Assembly: GCF_027409185.1 (NCBI RefSeq)
Contig: NC_084472.1
Span: 18,648,524 to 18,712,523 of the forward strand
DNA: 64,000 nt
DNA from: Cynocephalus volans
Lineage: Eukaryota > Chordata > Mammalia > Dermoptera > Cynocephalidae
Direction of reading: 5' to 3'
Both the position numbers and the translations under genes were made by a program. A model generated the notes under the pieces. That model did no database searches. It was not told where the DNA came from and saw only the letters and a list, made by a program, of their open reading frames with translations. Of this stretch, positions 1 through 9,731 are shown in pieces. How positions within the stretch are numbered: position 1 is the first letter of the stretch; each line of letters begins with the position of its first letter.

Positions 1-261
1 TCTAACATTATGTTGTACATATTTTCCTATGTTTTATACATTGTCTTTGCCATGATCATTTTCAGTATCTGTACAATATTTGTCATGTTGACTCTCTGAA
101 TGTACTAACCAATCTTTGTTTTTCTAAATTAAAAAGATATTTATTGTAAATCATGGCTAACATGATATAAAATATATTTTGGTAAAGATGAGAAGATATG
201 CAAAATTAAATATGAAGTCTGAGAAAGGTGCCGTGTGTTCTTTCTCATTTTAAAACTTTTT
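1..261. other. AT-rich unique sequence, no feature seen
   Basis: AT-rich DNA to the left of the first L1. I see no open frame, repeat unit or RNA-like structure. It may be older L1-derived sequence that has decayed beyond recognition. Confidence 0.5.
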
Positions 262-312
262 TTCTTGTATGTATTTAAGGTGTGTCACATTATGTTTTGA
301 TACACTTATCTT

Positions 313-434
313 TTTATTATTATTATTATTTTTTTTTTTCTTAATTTTATTTTGTTGATATACAATGTGGTTGATTATTGTGGCCCATTACCGAAACCCC
401 CCTCCCACCCAACAATGTCCTTTCTGTTTGCTTG
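313..434 (-). mobile_element. Short nested L1 3' end with target-site duplication
   Basis: A piece of about 120 bp interrupts the older L1 3' UTR. It starts with a T-rich tract (313-340), meaning a poly(A) tail on the minus strand. It continues into sequence reading, on the minus strand, as a G-rich then AT-rich L1-like 3' terminus. It is bounded by direct repeats CACTTATCTT at 303-312 and 435-444. The tail, TSD and strong 5' truncation fit a very short L1 insertion. The subfamily is not identified and may be specific to this lineage. Confidence 0.65.
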
Positions 435-796
435 CACTTATCTTGATATACATATACATAGTGATGTGATTACTACTGTCAAGCAAATTAACATACCTAT
501 TATCCCGTATAGTTACTTTTCTTTTTTTTCCGTGGTAAGAGTATCCAAAATCTATTCTCTCAGCAAATTACCAGTATACAGTATTATTACCTATAGTCCT
601 CATGTTGTACATTAGATCTCTTAGACTTATTCATCCTACTTAACTGCAACTTTGTACCCTTTGATCACAGGAAATGAAATCACCTCCCCATAAAGGTGTC
701 AGCACTCCCATGTTCATTGCAGCACTATTCACAGTAGCTGAGACATGGAAGCAACTAAACTGTCCATTGATGGACAAATGGATAAGGAAATTTGGC

Positions 797-882
797 ATAT
801 ATATACATACATATATATGTGTGTGTGTGTGTGTGTGTGGGTATGTATATATATATATATATATACACATACCCACACACAG
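797..882. repeat. TA/TG microsatellite forming a long inverted repeat
   Basis: A (TA)n, (TG)n, (TA)n tract has grown inside the L1 end. The left arm TGTGTGGGTATGTATATATA and the right arm TATACACATACCCACACACA are near-perfect complements around a TA core, so the segment could extrude as a cruciform. It probably expanded from the TA-rich 'tggtatatatac' stretch normal in L1 3' ends. Confidence 0.85.
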
Positions 883-1095
883 TGGAATGTTATTCAGCCT
901 TAAAAAAGGAGATCCTGCCATTTGCAACAACATGGATGAAATAAGCCAGACACAGAAAGAAAAATACTGCATGATCTCACTTATATGTGAAATCTTTAAA
1001 AAGAAAAATCGAGTATGTAGAAACAGAAAGTAAGGCGGTGGTTACCAGGAGCGGGGTGGGGGTGGGGACAGGAATGGGAAGATGTAGATGGGCAT

Positions 1096-2505
1096 TTTGA
1101 TTGTCTTTAGATTTTCTATTATTGATGTTGGCCAGGAACATTTTTGCACGTGTACTTCATTTTCTTCAGGAAATCTCAGCAGTGACAAGAGAAGAAAGGG
1201 AGTTGGGGGAAACGGGGTACCCCTCGGCCCCGTCCACTCTGGAAGGAGATGCCCAGTGCTTTCCAGCCACCTCAGGGGCTGCTCCTTGAAGTACTTTCTC
1301 AGTCCCTGTAAAGTGTCCCTCGTCTGTCCTTGTCGTGCTTCTGCCTTCATTTCCTCCCCCTTTCTTTCTCACTGTCCTCGCTCTGCCCAAAGCCGACCAC
1401 CTGCCCCCACCTCCAGGGAAGGCTGTCCTCTGAACATCCATCTTTCCACTCCTGCCTCCTTTCTGAAGATCTGCCCTCGAAAGGACGGAGGTGGGCAGAG
1501 GGGAACAACGCACATTTGAATTTTATCCGCCCCTTGATCTGGCGTCTTATCTAAATATTATTTTTTGTCCTGCTTGCATCAGGAGCCCTCAAGGCACGGG
1601 CCATGCCTGTACATGTGCCACGGAGAACAGAGGGTGCTGTCGGCACTTGGCAAATGTGTAATGTTATTGTTGTAAGGTGTTAATAATTGGAAGATGTGAC
1701 TAGACATTCTGGGGAGGTAAACTGATGAATGCTGCGGGTGAGGGAGGGGTCCTGGGAAGGCCATCAAGGAAAGAGTCTTCACAAGAAGGGGGCAATTCTG
1801 AACTTTCCCCCATGTTTTCAGAAAAGCACTTGGGGCTTCTGCTACTGGAGATACTGGCATTTGACTGGGAGCTTGGATGGGGTGCCTTCCACTCAAGCAA
1901 ACTTCGTGAGCATTTTGAGTCCTGCCAAGTTAAATTCAGTACCATAGACAAGGCAGTGACAGGCAAACACAGGATAATCCTTCGGTGACACTGGGCAATG
2001 GGACTGGCACTCCTTGGTAATTTCTACATTTTAAATATTTGTAGTTGGGTAATGGAGGGTAAACTTTAAGAAGATTTTTCAAGTATGAAAGCATCACGTT
2101 GGGTCAGTCCAGTGGGACGGACCATCCATTCTCCATGGATTCAACAAAGAGTACAGACGTTGTCCTCTTTGACTTTATCCTAAAATTATTAGTGATGCAT
2201 AACTAACCTCCCTTAATAACTGTGGCTAAAGTCTTTCATTAGCAAATAAAAATCACATCAAGTAGGGTAGAACCCAAAATCCTGTCTGGTAAGGGCCTTT
2301 CACATCAGGTTTTAGAACAATTTAGATAAGTAGGATTTTTCTATAAACAGGTTCTTTTTAATGCAGAATCTGTTTTTGTATTTGAAATGTGGTGATGCTT
2401 ATGATTCTAGTACTACATTTTCTTTTTACACATTGCACATGAGGAAAACCTATCACTACTTACACATCGTTCTATGGTTTAACAAGAATATAACATACAT
2501 TTTCT
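1096..2505. other. Unique sequence, no gene recognised
   Basis: Mixed-composition DNA with pyrimidine-rich stretches around 1340-1460. Several short frames overlap on both strands with no recognisable domain or shared codon pattern, so I treat them as chance. No splice-bounded exon was recognised. Confidence 0.5.
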
Positions 2506-2509
2506 CTTT

Positions 2510-2645
2510 ATTCTCATGACGACTTGTGAAATAGATTTAGGCCTGCTTCCATTTCACAGAGGAAGACACCGAGGCAAAAGTGAAGTGATCCAGACAGCCA
2601 ATTGCTAAGTCAGAATTTACACTCAACATTAGATATTTGTTCAGT
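2510..2645 (-). repeat. MIR SINE fragment
   Basis: The complement of the MIR core is visible: 'TTTCACAGAGGAAGACACCGAGGCA' (cut to its key words) followed by 'AAGTGAAGTGATCCAGACAGCCAATTGCTAAGTCAG'-like text, which on the minus strand is the 'no tRNA head, core and log of preserved bases' section typical of MIR. It is diverged and truncated at both ends. Confidence 0.65.
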
Positions 2646-3190
2646 GTTGCGACGTCTCTCTTGTATGCGAAATTATGGTGATTTCAGCCTTCTTTTTTTT
2701 TTTTTGTCTCCATGAGTATTATGTGATGCCTTCCCATTGGTCCCTTCTTACTGTCTTTCTGTCTCATGGGTATCATTCTTGTGTTGTTAAAATTCCAGAG
2801 AAATGATCGGACTTTGAAATAGTCAATAAATGAAGCACAGAAATGGCAGGCTCAGGTATTTTCACAAAACAGAGAGCCGGAAGAGGGGAGGCGAGGAAGC
2901 CCAGTCAGCTAAAAACAGCCATCAGACACCGTGTGAAGCCCACATGAAGCATTTACATGGAAATGTTCTGATGTGTGAGTTGAAGGAGAGTTGGCACTTC
3001 TCAGTTGTTTTTGGAATGCTGTACCTGCTCCAGAAATGCCGAAAAGCTGCGGTAATAACGCTGACTTGAAGCTCCAGTAGATTTAGGTTCTGCTTGATGC
3101 ATTTTGGTGGCCTGAACATTTTTGTCGACTGCCAGTAGATGAACATAAGTGTTTAATTTGTATTTCAGTTAAATTATATTAATTGCTATC
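2646..3190. other. Unique sequence, no gene recognised
   Basis: Includes a T-run at about 2691-2706 and a moderately conserved-looking stretch at 2820-3070 with no identifiable product. The frame at 2830-3069 has no domain that I recognise. Confidence 0.45.
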
Positions 3191-3191
3191 C

Positions 3192-3392
3192 TTGTCATCA
3201 GGGTCTCTTGTTATGCCCACTGTTACTACTGTGTAACTTTGAGCAAGTGACATATTCGCTCTGTGCCTCAGTTTCTTCATTTATGAACTGCAGATAATGT
3301 TAGTATTTAATACATAGGGTTATTACACGGATTAAATGTGTTTGAATGAGAGCCCTGGTGAGAGCTGGATGTCAACTATTCCTAGTATTATA
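3192..3392 (+). repeat. MIR SINE
   Basis: The MIR core is readable on the plus strand: 'GTGTAACTTTGAGCAAGTGA', 'GTGCCTCAGTTTCTTCAT', then 'AGGGTTATTACACGGATTAAA'. This is the order of the MIR conserved core followed by its tail. The copy is diverged and relatively long. Confidence 0.85.
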
Positions 3393-3454
3393 AAGGCTAA
3401 CTTGTCCTCTAATGTATTGTAGATGCTAGTTTGCTCTTCAACTGGTTAACAATA

Positions 3455-3566
3455 CAGTTGTTTTTTACATTTTGGTAAAATACACATAACATAAAATTTA
3501 TCATTTTGACCATTTTTAGGTGTACGATTTATGGCACTGGGTGCTTTGACATTATTGTGCTGAGTG
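3455..3566 (-). mobile_element. Old L1 (L1M-type) fragment
   Basis: The plus strand reads 'GGTAAAATACACATAACATA', 'AAATTTATCATTTTGACCAT', 'TTTTAGGTGTACG'. This is the antisense form of a common old L1M 3' UTR segment. It is short and truncated on both sides. Confidence 0.7.
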
Positions 3567-4204
3567 GACCCGGGCAGGGATGGGTGTGGGAGCTGTGTGT
3601 GCTCTGTGCAGAGGGGGAGTCTGGGCGCAGGGAGTGAGGGCTGGGTGGGCCCCTTGAGGAGAGCTGTGTCGCTGCGGTACTGCTGCTCCGGGAGCAGTGG
3701 GAGGTGCAGACTCAAACGTTTACGCTGCAACATCTCTCTGCTTAGTTTTTATACACTTCACTGACTTCTTTTAGCTCCATCAATTCTTTGTCCCTGGAAA
3801 GTAAAGGTCTGGGCTCTTATCCATTTTGTCGATCTCATTCTTTTGAGATGTCAGCTAATCAAAAGTCCCAAGTACCATGATCAGAGGTTCTGATCCACGA
3901 AGACTCGGGTCTTCTAGGACACCTTGATCAAGTGTGGAACTGAAGTCACCAATTTTACTGCATTCTTGAAATGGATAAGGTCAGAAGTTTCAAAAGTCAG
4001 TTTCTTGAAGTCATAAGGAGGTAGGAACAAATAGACTTTAATAAAAATGGGAAGTCTATACCCCTAGCTCTCTGAGGTCGTTTCTTCAAGCTGCTGGTGG
4101 CACTTGTCATTAATAGTGCCATCATTGTGAAGCTGGTAAATATGAGAACAGCTGTAAAAGTGAATGACCCAAAGCTTGGCACACGTGTCTGCAAATTCAA
4201 TCTC
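3567..4204. other. Unique sequence, no feature seen
   Basis: A G-rich stretch (3567-3700) is followed by ordinary AT-balanced sequence. Overlapping frames in the G-rich part show no family resemblance. Confidence 0.45.
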
Positions 4205-4290
4205 AGAGAGATGGTTTGAAATTCATTTAATCATTCATTTGTTCTTCAACGAACATGTATTGAGTATGTGCCAGAAATTGTAGTGGTCAC
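4205..4290. repeat. Ancient mammalian repeat fragment
   Basis: 'CATTCATTTGTTCTTCAACG' then 'TATTGAGTATGTGCCAGAAA' follows the common 'cattcattcaacaaatatttattgagtgcctactatgtgcc' pattern of an L2/MIR-age repeat. The exact family is not assigned. Confidence 0.5.
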
Positions 4291-6310
4291 TGGAATTCCA
4301 CTTAAAATGATGTCATTCGCCCCCCAGAGAAAGTTTACTGTAAGAAGTTTCTAATATGTAAATTTTCAGGCAAATGCCTGTTATCCCTAATTATAGAATT
4401 AAAAAAATTCTTTTTTCTTTAATCATGACATTTGAAATTTAACTGAATTTTTCACTTAACCCTTGTGGATCTGTTCAGCTTGCAGGTGTTAAACAGACAC
4501 AAGCATTTAAATATATCCCAGAGCTCTAGGGCTGGCTGACCATTAAACATCAAAGAGCATCAGCTGTGTCCAAGGTGGCTGCTCTAGTACTTACTCAGAG
4601 CTTATGAAGTCTATTGCAACCTAGAGGTTTCAGGTGGGCACCCCTAAATGCAACCACCTAGGGGCCAGAGATTTAAGATTTAGCCATCTGTCCATCCATC
4701 CAGCATTGAACAAGCTCGCAGGCATTGGGAATTTTTATAGGGGGGAATCATTTGTAACATCTCCCAGAGTAATCTGACTATGGAACTCCACATATTCTGT
4801 GGAACAAAGTTTTAGGAACACTAAAATACTCTTGCATCCCTTTAAAGACCTCTCCCATGAAAACCTCACCCCACTAGCCTTTATATGTCCTGGGGTATTC
4901 TGGAAAGAATAAGTTTTTGCTAAGCAGTAGCCAGAATTTGTCATATCCATGAGATGTTTGAAAGCCCACCTTTCTCCAGTGATTGAAGAGGTGAGCTCTT
5001 AGTTTTGATGAAAAGAATAGAGAAATAGGTATCCTGAGTATGCCAGCTCTCCCTCCTGTGTTTTCTGACAAACAAAAACTGCCACCTTTCTTTCATTCAG
5101 AGCCACCTGGCCTCTGGCCTCACACCTGGGATGTTTCATCTCAGGCTAGGGCTAAGTATCTGATTGACCTGCCTTTCCACTGTCTGCCTCCCACTCCCAA
5201 CTGGAATCCGGGGAGTTGTGAACGTGCATGTTTGGGGAGAAGGCAGGGATTGCCCTACCACCTGGAGGTTTGGCAGACACACCCCTGTGGTGTTTGCGTT
5301 TGGTGTTGAGGTCCTGGCTGGAAACTCATCTCTTGGGTTGGGTGCAATATTCTGGCCATGCCTGATGAAATCAATCCCCTTTTTTCTGCATCTGCAGCTT
5401 CCATCTTGTCCCTAAAGTCACTTCTTTCACCCCACCCGAAATGGGGTAATGGGCTGCAAGGGATGGGTTGAAGAAGGATTTGTCCCTTTGTCCCTTTATT
5501 TCTTCCTTGAGGGTCAAAGAGTATTAAGGATTTCCTGGAAAAAAAAATTTTAAAAAAAGAGAAAGGTTTCCTCTGCTGAAGAATGCTTCCTGACATGTTG
5601 CTGGCCTTGCTATCTGGTTTCTCAGCAGGCAGAAATAGCTTCTCCTTCCCTCCCACGAACATTCCAAGGTGTGAAGATGCTCACTGTCTAAAATAAGATG
5701 AGAATGGCTTCAAGTCCCTTTCTGCCTCTCCAGAGGAAGTAGAATAGTGAACCTGCAAACACAAACTGTCATTTCCCTCTACTTGTAAAAATTGTCTTTA
5801 AAAAAAACACAAATGATTTAACAGTCTTGTGTGACACCTTGCTGAGTGGTGTGCTAAAAGAGCCACTTGGATTCCAAGATTTTATTTTCTTGCATGTGTG
5901 TGTATCATCATTATCAAAATAAGATAATATGTGTGAAGATGCTTTGTAAACAGTAAAAGAAGTATGTATATGAAAGTGATTGTTGTTATTTTTGCCCTGT
6001 TACCCAAACCATCTATTAAAGCTCTACTTTTTGTGGGATATCATGGAAGTTTCTATTCTAAGCCTGGCTCTAATACTTAAGCATGTAAATAGATGCCCAT
6101 AGGATGCAACTCTGCAGGCTCCTGGAGCCCAAGTATCTCTCCTTGTCATGTTACCTAAAATTCCCATCATTTGTCCTGCTTTGTCAACTGAATAGGACAA
6201 CATAGTAAGACATATTAATATTTGAAAATTTAGCAGAGAGCAGAGTTTTGAGGTGCTGGGGCAAAGACAGGTGCATTTTGACATGGGAAAGGGGGGAAGG
6301 GGAAGCAAAT
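4291..6310. other. Unique sequence, no gene recognised
   Basis: About 2 kb without a confident repeat or exon. Frames at 5040-5415 (+) and 5255-5662 (-) overlap each other and carry no known domain. A-rich runs at 5540-5560 and 5800-5810 are simple sequence. Confidence 0.45.
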
Positions 6311-6503
6311 GACCAAAGGCTGGTGATACTCTATAGCACTAGATGTCTGAAAACCAGCACTGCAAAATAAAGGGGAAGGAACAATGTTTTCTCTGTTGTT
6401 TGGTTTGAGTGAATCTGACCAGATCCTTGCCCTTTAGAAACTTATGATCAATGACAGAATAAAAATATTCATAAACATATTGAAAATGTTAACAAATACC
6501 TAT

Positions 6504-8416
6504 TGTAGTGGATTGAGTTATATCCCCCCAAAACTCACTAGAGCTTGAATTGTGTCCCCCAAGTTCTATATATTAGAAACTTAGCCCCCACTGTGACTGT
6601 TAAGAGGGTGGGAAATCAGCATAGAAATATGGACTGGAAATACCATTCTCAGATAGAAATCAGAAGGAGTTTATTGGAAACTGGGGCAAAGATCACCCTT
6701 GCTGTGAACTGGCAAGGAACTTGGCTGTGTTATGTCCATGCCCTAGGACTCTGTGGAAGTTGGAACTTAGGAGGAGTTGTGAACCAGAACATGTGGCCAA
6801 AGAAATTTCTAAGCAACAAAGCATTAAGGAAGCTGCATGGCTACTTGCAACAGCCTATGCTGAGTTATGGTGGCAAAGGCACGATGTAAAGCCAGAATTT
6901 AAAAAGGGAAGCAGAGCATAAATATTTGGAAAATTTGCAGCCTGGCCATGTTGTAGAGAAGCAGAGAGCATGCAATGGTGCAGCCCCAACACTTAGCTAA
7001 GAAGATTAGTGTAAAAGAAAAGGATTATCAAGAGAGGGAGAAAAAAACCCTAAAGGCATTTCAGAAATCTGGAAGGGTGCTCCTCCCATCACAGACCCCT
7101 AAGCCTCGAAGGACTGAGTTGTCCCAGAGGACAGACCTGTGACACCACTACCCTCGGGAACCTGCTCCCTGCACCCCGGCTGCTCTGGCTGGAGCAACCA
7201 TGTCTCAAGTGGCCCCAAGTGTGGTTTGTACAGCAGCTCTGGAGAGTAGAAGCCTGAAACTTCAGTGGTGTCCATGTTGTGTTAAGTCTGCAGGCCGGCA
7301 GGATGCGAGAGCAGTGGAGCTGTGGTAGCCTCCACCCAGATTCCAGAGAATGTATGGAAAAGCCTGGTGGCCCAGGCAGAGACCTGCTGCAGGGGTGGAG
7401 CTGCTGCAGAGGCCATCTACTAGAGCAATGCCGAGCAGAAAAGTGGGGTTAGAGCCCCCACAGCGAGCCCCCACCAGGGAAATGTCTAGTAGGGCCAAGG
7501 CAGCAGGGCTGCCGCCAGGACCCCAGAATTGTAGGGCCACTGGCAATGTACAACACCAGCCTGGAAGAGCCACAGGCACCAGTACAGCCCAATGGGCTGT
7601 GCCTGGCAGAGCTGTGGGAATGACGCTGCCCGAGGCTTTGGGGGCCCAGATACCCCATTGTGCCCAGGATGCAGGACTTGGAGTCAAAGATTATTTTGGA
7701 GCTTTAAGACATGTCTGCCCTGCTGGTGTTGGACTTGTTTGGGGCCTGTTTCTCCTTTCTTCTGGCCTATTCCTCCCTTTTGGAATGGGAATGTATACCC
7801 TGTGTCTGTTCCACCATTGTTTCTTGGCAATAGATAAATTTGTTTTTGATTTTTACAGGTTCACAGCTGGGAGGACTTTTGCTTCTGGTCTCAGGTGAGA
7901 CTTTGGACTTAGGACTTTGGACTTTTAAGTTGGTGCTGGAACAAGCTAAGACTTTTGGGACTGTTGGGATGGAATGACTATATTTTGCGTGTGAGAGTTG
8001 ACATGAATTTTGGGGGTCCAGGGGCTGAATGATATAGAGTTTGGATATGTTGTTCCCCCAAAACTCATGTGGAAATCTGGCAGTGCTCGAAGCTGTTTGA
8101 GTCATGGGGGCAGATCCCTCATGAATGGATTAATGCTCTCCCTAGAGGGTGGGGGTTGTGAGTAAGTTCTTGCTCTGTTAGTTCCTGTGAGAGCTGGTTG
8201 TTTGAAAGATGCTGGCACCTCCTCTCTCTTGCTTCCTCTCGCCATGTGATCTACTTGTACCTGCTGGCTGCCTGCTGCTTTCTGCCATGAGTAGAAGCAG
8301 CCTGAGGCCCATGCCAGATGCAGCTGTCCCAGAATCATAAGCCAAATAAGCCTCTGTTCCTTATAAATTACCCAGTCTCAGGTATTCTGTTATAGCAACA
8401 CAAACAGACTAAAACA
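6504..8416 (+). mobile_element. MaLR (MST/THE1-like) element: internal region plus 3' LTR
   Basis: An ERVL-MaLR retrotransposon in plus orientation. Positions 6504 to about 6620 resemble the start of an MST-type LTR that breaks off early. About 6640-8029 is recognisable MST/THE1 internal sequence, and 8030-8416 is the 3' LTR. The internal region of this family normally lacks full gag, pol and env genes. The frames at 6545-6889 and 7350-7898 are ordinary internal sequence with no intact retroviral domain. Most of the 5' LTR is missing, so the copy looks like a decayed, partly deleted provirus. No coding capacity is inferred. Confidence 0.82.
8030..8416 (+). repeat. 3' LTR of the MaLR element
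   Basis: Begins TGATATAGAG and ends near ACTAAAACA, as in MST/THE1 LTRs. Diagnostic words are 'CCAGTCTCAGGTATTCTGTT' near the 3' end and 'AGCCAAATAAGCCTCTGTTC' just before it, the latter holding the AATAA-type poly(A) signal region. It matches the solo LTR at 30943-31382 closely, including the unusual 'TATAGCAACACAAA' end, so both belong to one subfamily. Confidence 0.85.
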
Positions 8417-9063
8417 GTGAGATATTGAGTGATGGGAAGTTCTGAGAAGTTTATTTTCAGATAAGGTGTCTGAAAATTTCCCTGTCTCCCAAGGAATCAG
8501 GTACCATTTTATGGAAGCAGAGGACTCCAGGAGCCCTTGAAATGATAGTATGGAAGTTGTTCTAGATGAGAAGTAGGAGATTCCAGGCATAGTATGGCTC
8601 AAAAGAGGACTTGGAGTTTGGAACAGAAATTTGTAGGCTGATCGCTGATACACAGGGAATACTTCACATAAGTGAAGACACTGTCCTGTGTTAACACAGG
8701 AGAATTGTAATATGTTATAAGAAAGCCTAAGAAGTATATTCTACTGTTCCTAAAATCAGCATCCTTTAGTGCACTGGAGTCTAACAGAAGGACTCAAGAG
8801 GAAGTGTGTGGCTTCATGAAAAAGGGCTTTCCATGCAAGTGAAAATGTATTTGAAAAAGATCTAAGCCGCTGAGTATGGTCTGAGTTGAAACAGTGCTGC
8901 TATGTGCTGTGATTTTGGCAAAGGCTCTGGATGCTTCTGAATGTTTTGTTTGCCATAAAGTTCCTGAACCAATGTAATCTACACCCTGTAGGATAGGAGC
9001 TGCCACTCACTAGCTGGTAGCTTGATTAAGCTAGTTTTTATTTCTCTCGGATTTTAGAGACTG
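8417..9063. other. Unique sequence, no feature seen
   Basis: No repeat or exon recognised between the MaLR element and the SINE at 9072. Confidence 0.45.
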
Positions 9064-9071
9064 TTCAGTTG

Positions 9072-9197
9072 AATTGTATTTATTTATGTATTTGTTTATT
9101 TACTGGTTTTGGTGACTGGCCAGTAAGGGGATCCAAACCCTTGACCTTGGTGTTATCAGCACCATGATTTAACCAAGTGAGCTAATGGCCAGTCCTA
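9072..9197 (-). mobile_element. Monomeric tRNA-Ile-like SINE (CYN type)
   Basis: The minus strand reads as a tRNA-like head: box A-like 'TTAGCTCACTTGGTTAAATC', then 'GGTGCTGATAACACCAAGGT', then box B-like 'GGTTTGGATCCCC'. The tail is A-rich (T-rich at 9072-9102 on the plus strand). Direct repeats TTCAGTTG lie at 9064-9071 and 9198-9205. It has one tRNA unit. The family match to colugo CYN-SINEs is from memory. Confidence 0.88.
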
Positions 9198-9205
9198 TTC
9201 AGTTG

Positions 9206-9596
9206 CGTTTACCTTGAAAGGGTTATTTCTTTAAAGATCATGAATATATTTATTAAAAGCTATATTTCCAGATTCAACAACATATTCATTAAAAACTATC
9301 AAGATTCTAGAATTTTGAGGGTTGACCAGATCCTGCCTGTGAGGAAGCTGATTCTTAGGGAATTGGAGAAAAGTGGAGAAGAATGTGTAAACTGAGGGTG
9401 AGTGTCAAAATTTATAATCATGACCTCCAAATGGTTAAAATTTGAGAATATCCAAAGTCATTACTTTCGTTAACTAACAGTCATTTATTGATGGGTGTCT
9501 GGGGTCAAACTCATACTTCAGGGTGAAAGCGCAAAAACCAAGGGAGACTTTACCCCCCTCCTTCATGGATCTTATTATAACAAGCCTGCCCATGGT
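9206..9596. other. Unique sequence, no feature seen
   Basis: AT-rich, with no recognised repeat or gene. Confidence 0.4.
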
Positions 9597-9731
9597 TGAA
9601 TACTCACTGAACTGCTGCCACGTGTGCAATGTTGTCCCAAGTGCTGTGGGAAATACAAAAGAAATCTAAGTCCCTGTCCACCAAGAATTTGTGGTCTAGT
9701 TGGATATTAAGATCAGTACACAGGAGGCAAT
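9597..9731. repeat. Ancient repeat fragment that received the L1-antisense insertion
   Basis: 'CAAGTGCTGTGGGAAATACA' and 'TCCCTGTCCACCAAGAATTT' follow the old 'aggtgctgggaatacag...ccctgccctcaaggagcttacagtctag' pattern. Its right end is the left copy of the TSD of the next element. Confidence 0.5.

Larger units (their letters stand above)
262..1095 (-). mobile_element. L1 3' end with 5' inversion (twin-priming structure)
   Basis: Positions 262-680 read as an L1 3' UTR on the minus strand. The + strand shows the complement of the usual ORF2-to-UTR joint near 'CTTTG' at 657-663. Positions about 681-1095 read on the plus strand as the end of L1 ORF2, with the familiar 'CCCATGTTCATTGCAGCA' and 'CAACATGGATGAAATAAGCC' segments. 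The two parts are adjacent in L1 but in opposite orientation here, with the 3' UTR part lying next to the T-rich left end. That is the structure left by twin priming of a minus-strand insertion. It is an old, non-coding copy, later hit by a second L1 and by microsatellite growth. Boundaries are by eye. Confidence 0.75.

Noticed and set aside
7350-7898. 182-codon plus-strand frame
   Set aside because: It lies in MST/THE1-like internal sequence that normally contains such non-coding frames; no retroviral domain is present.
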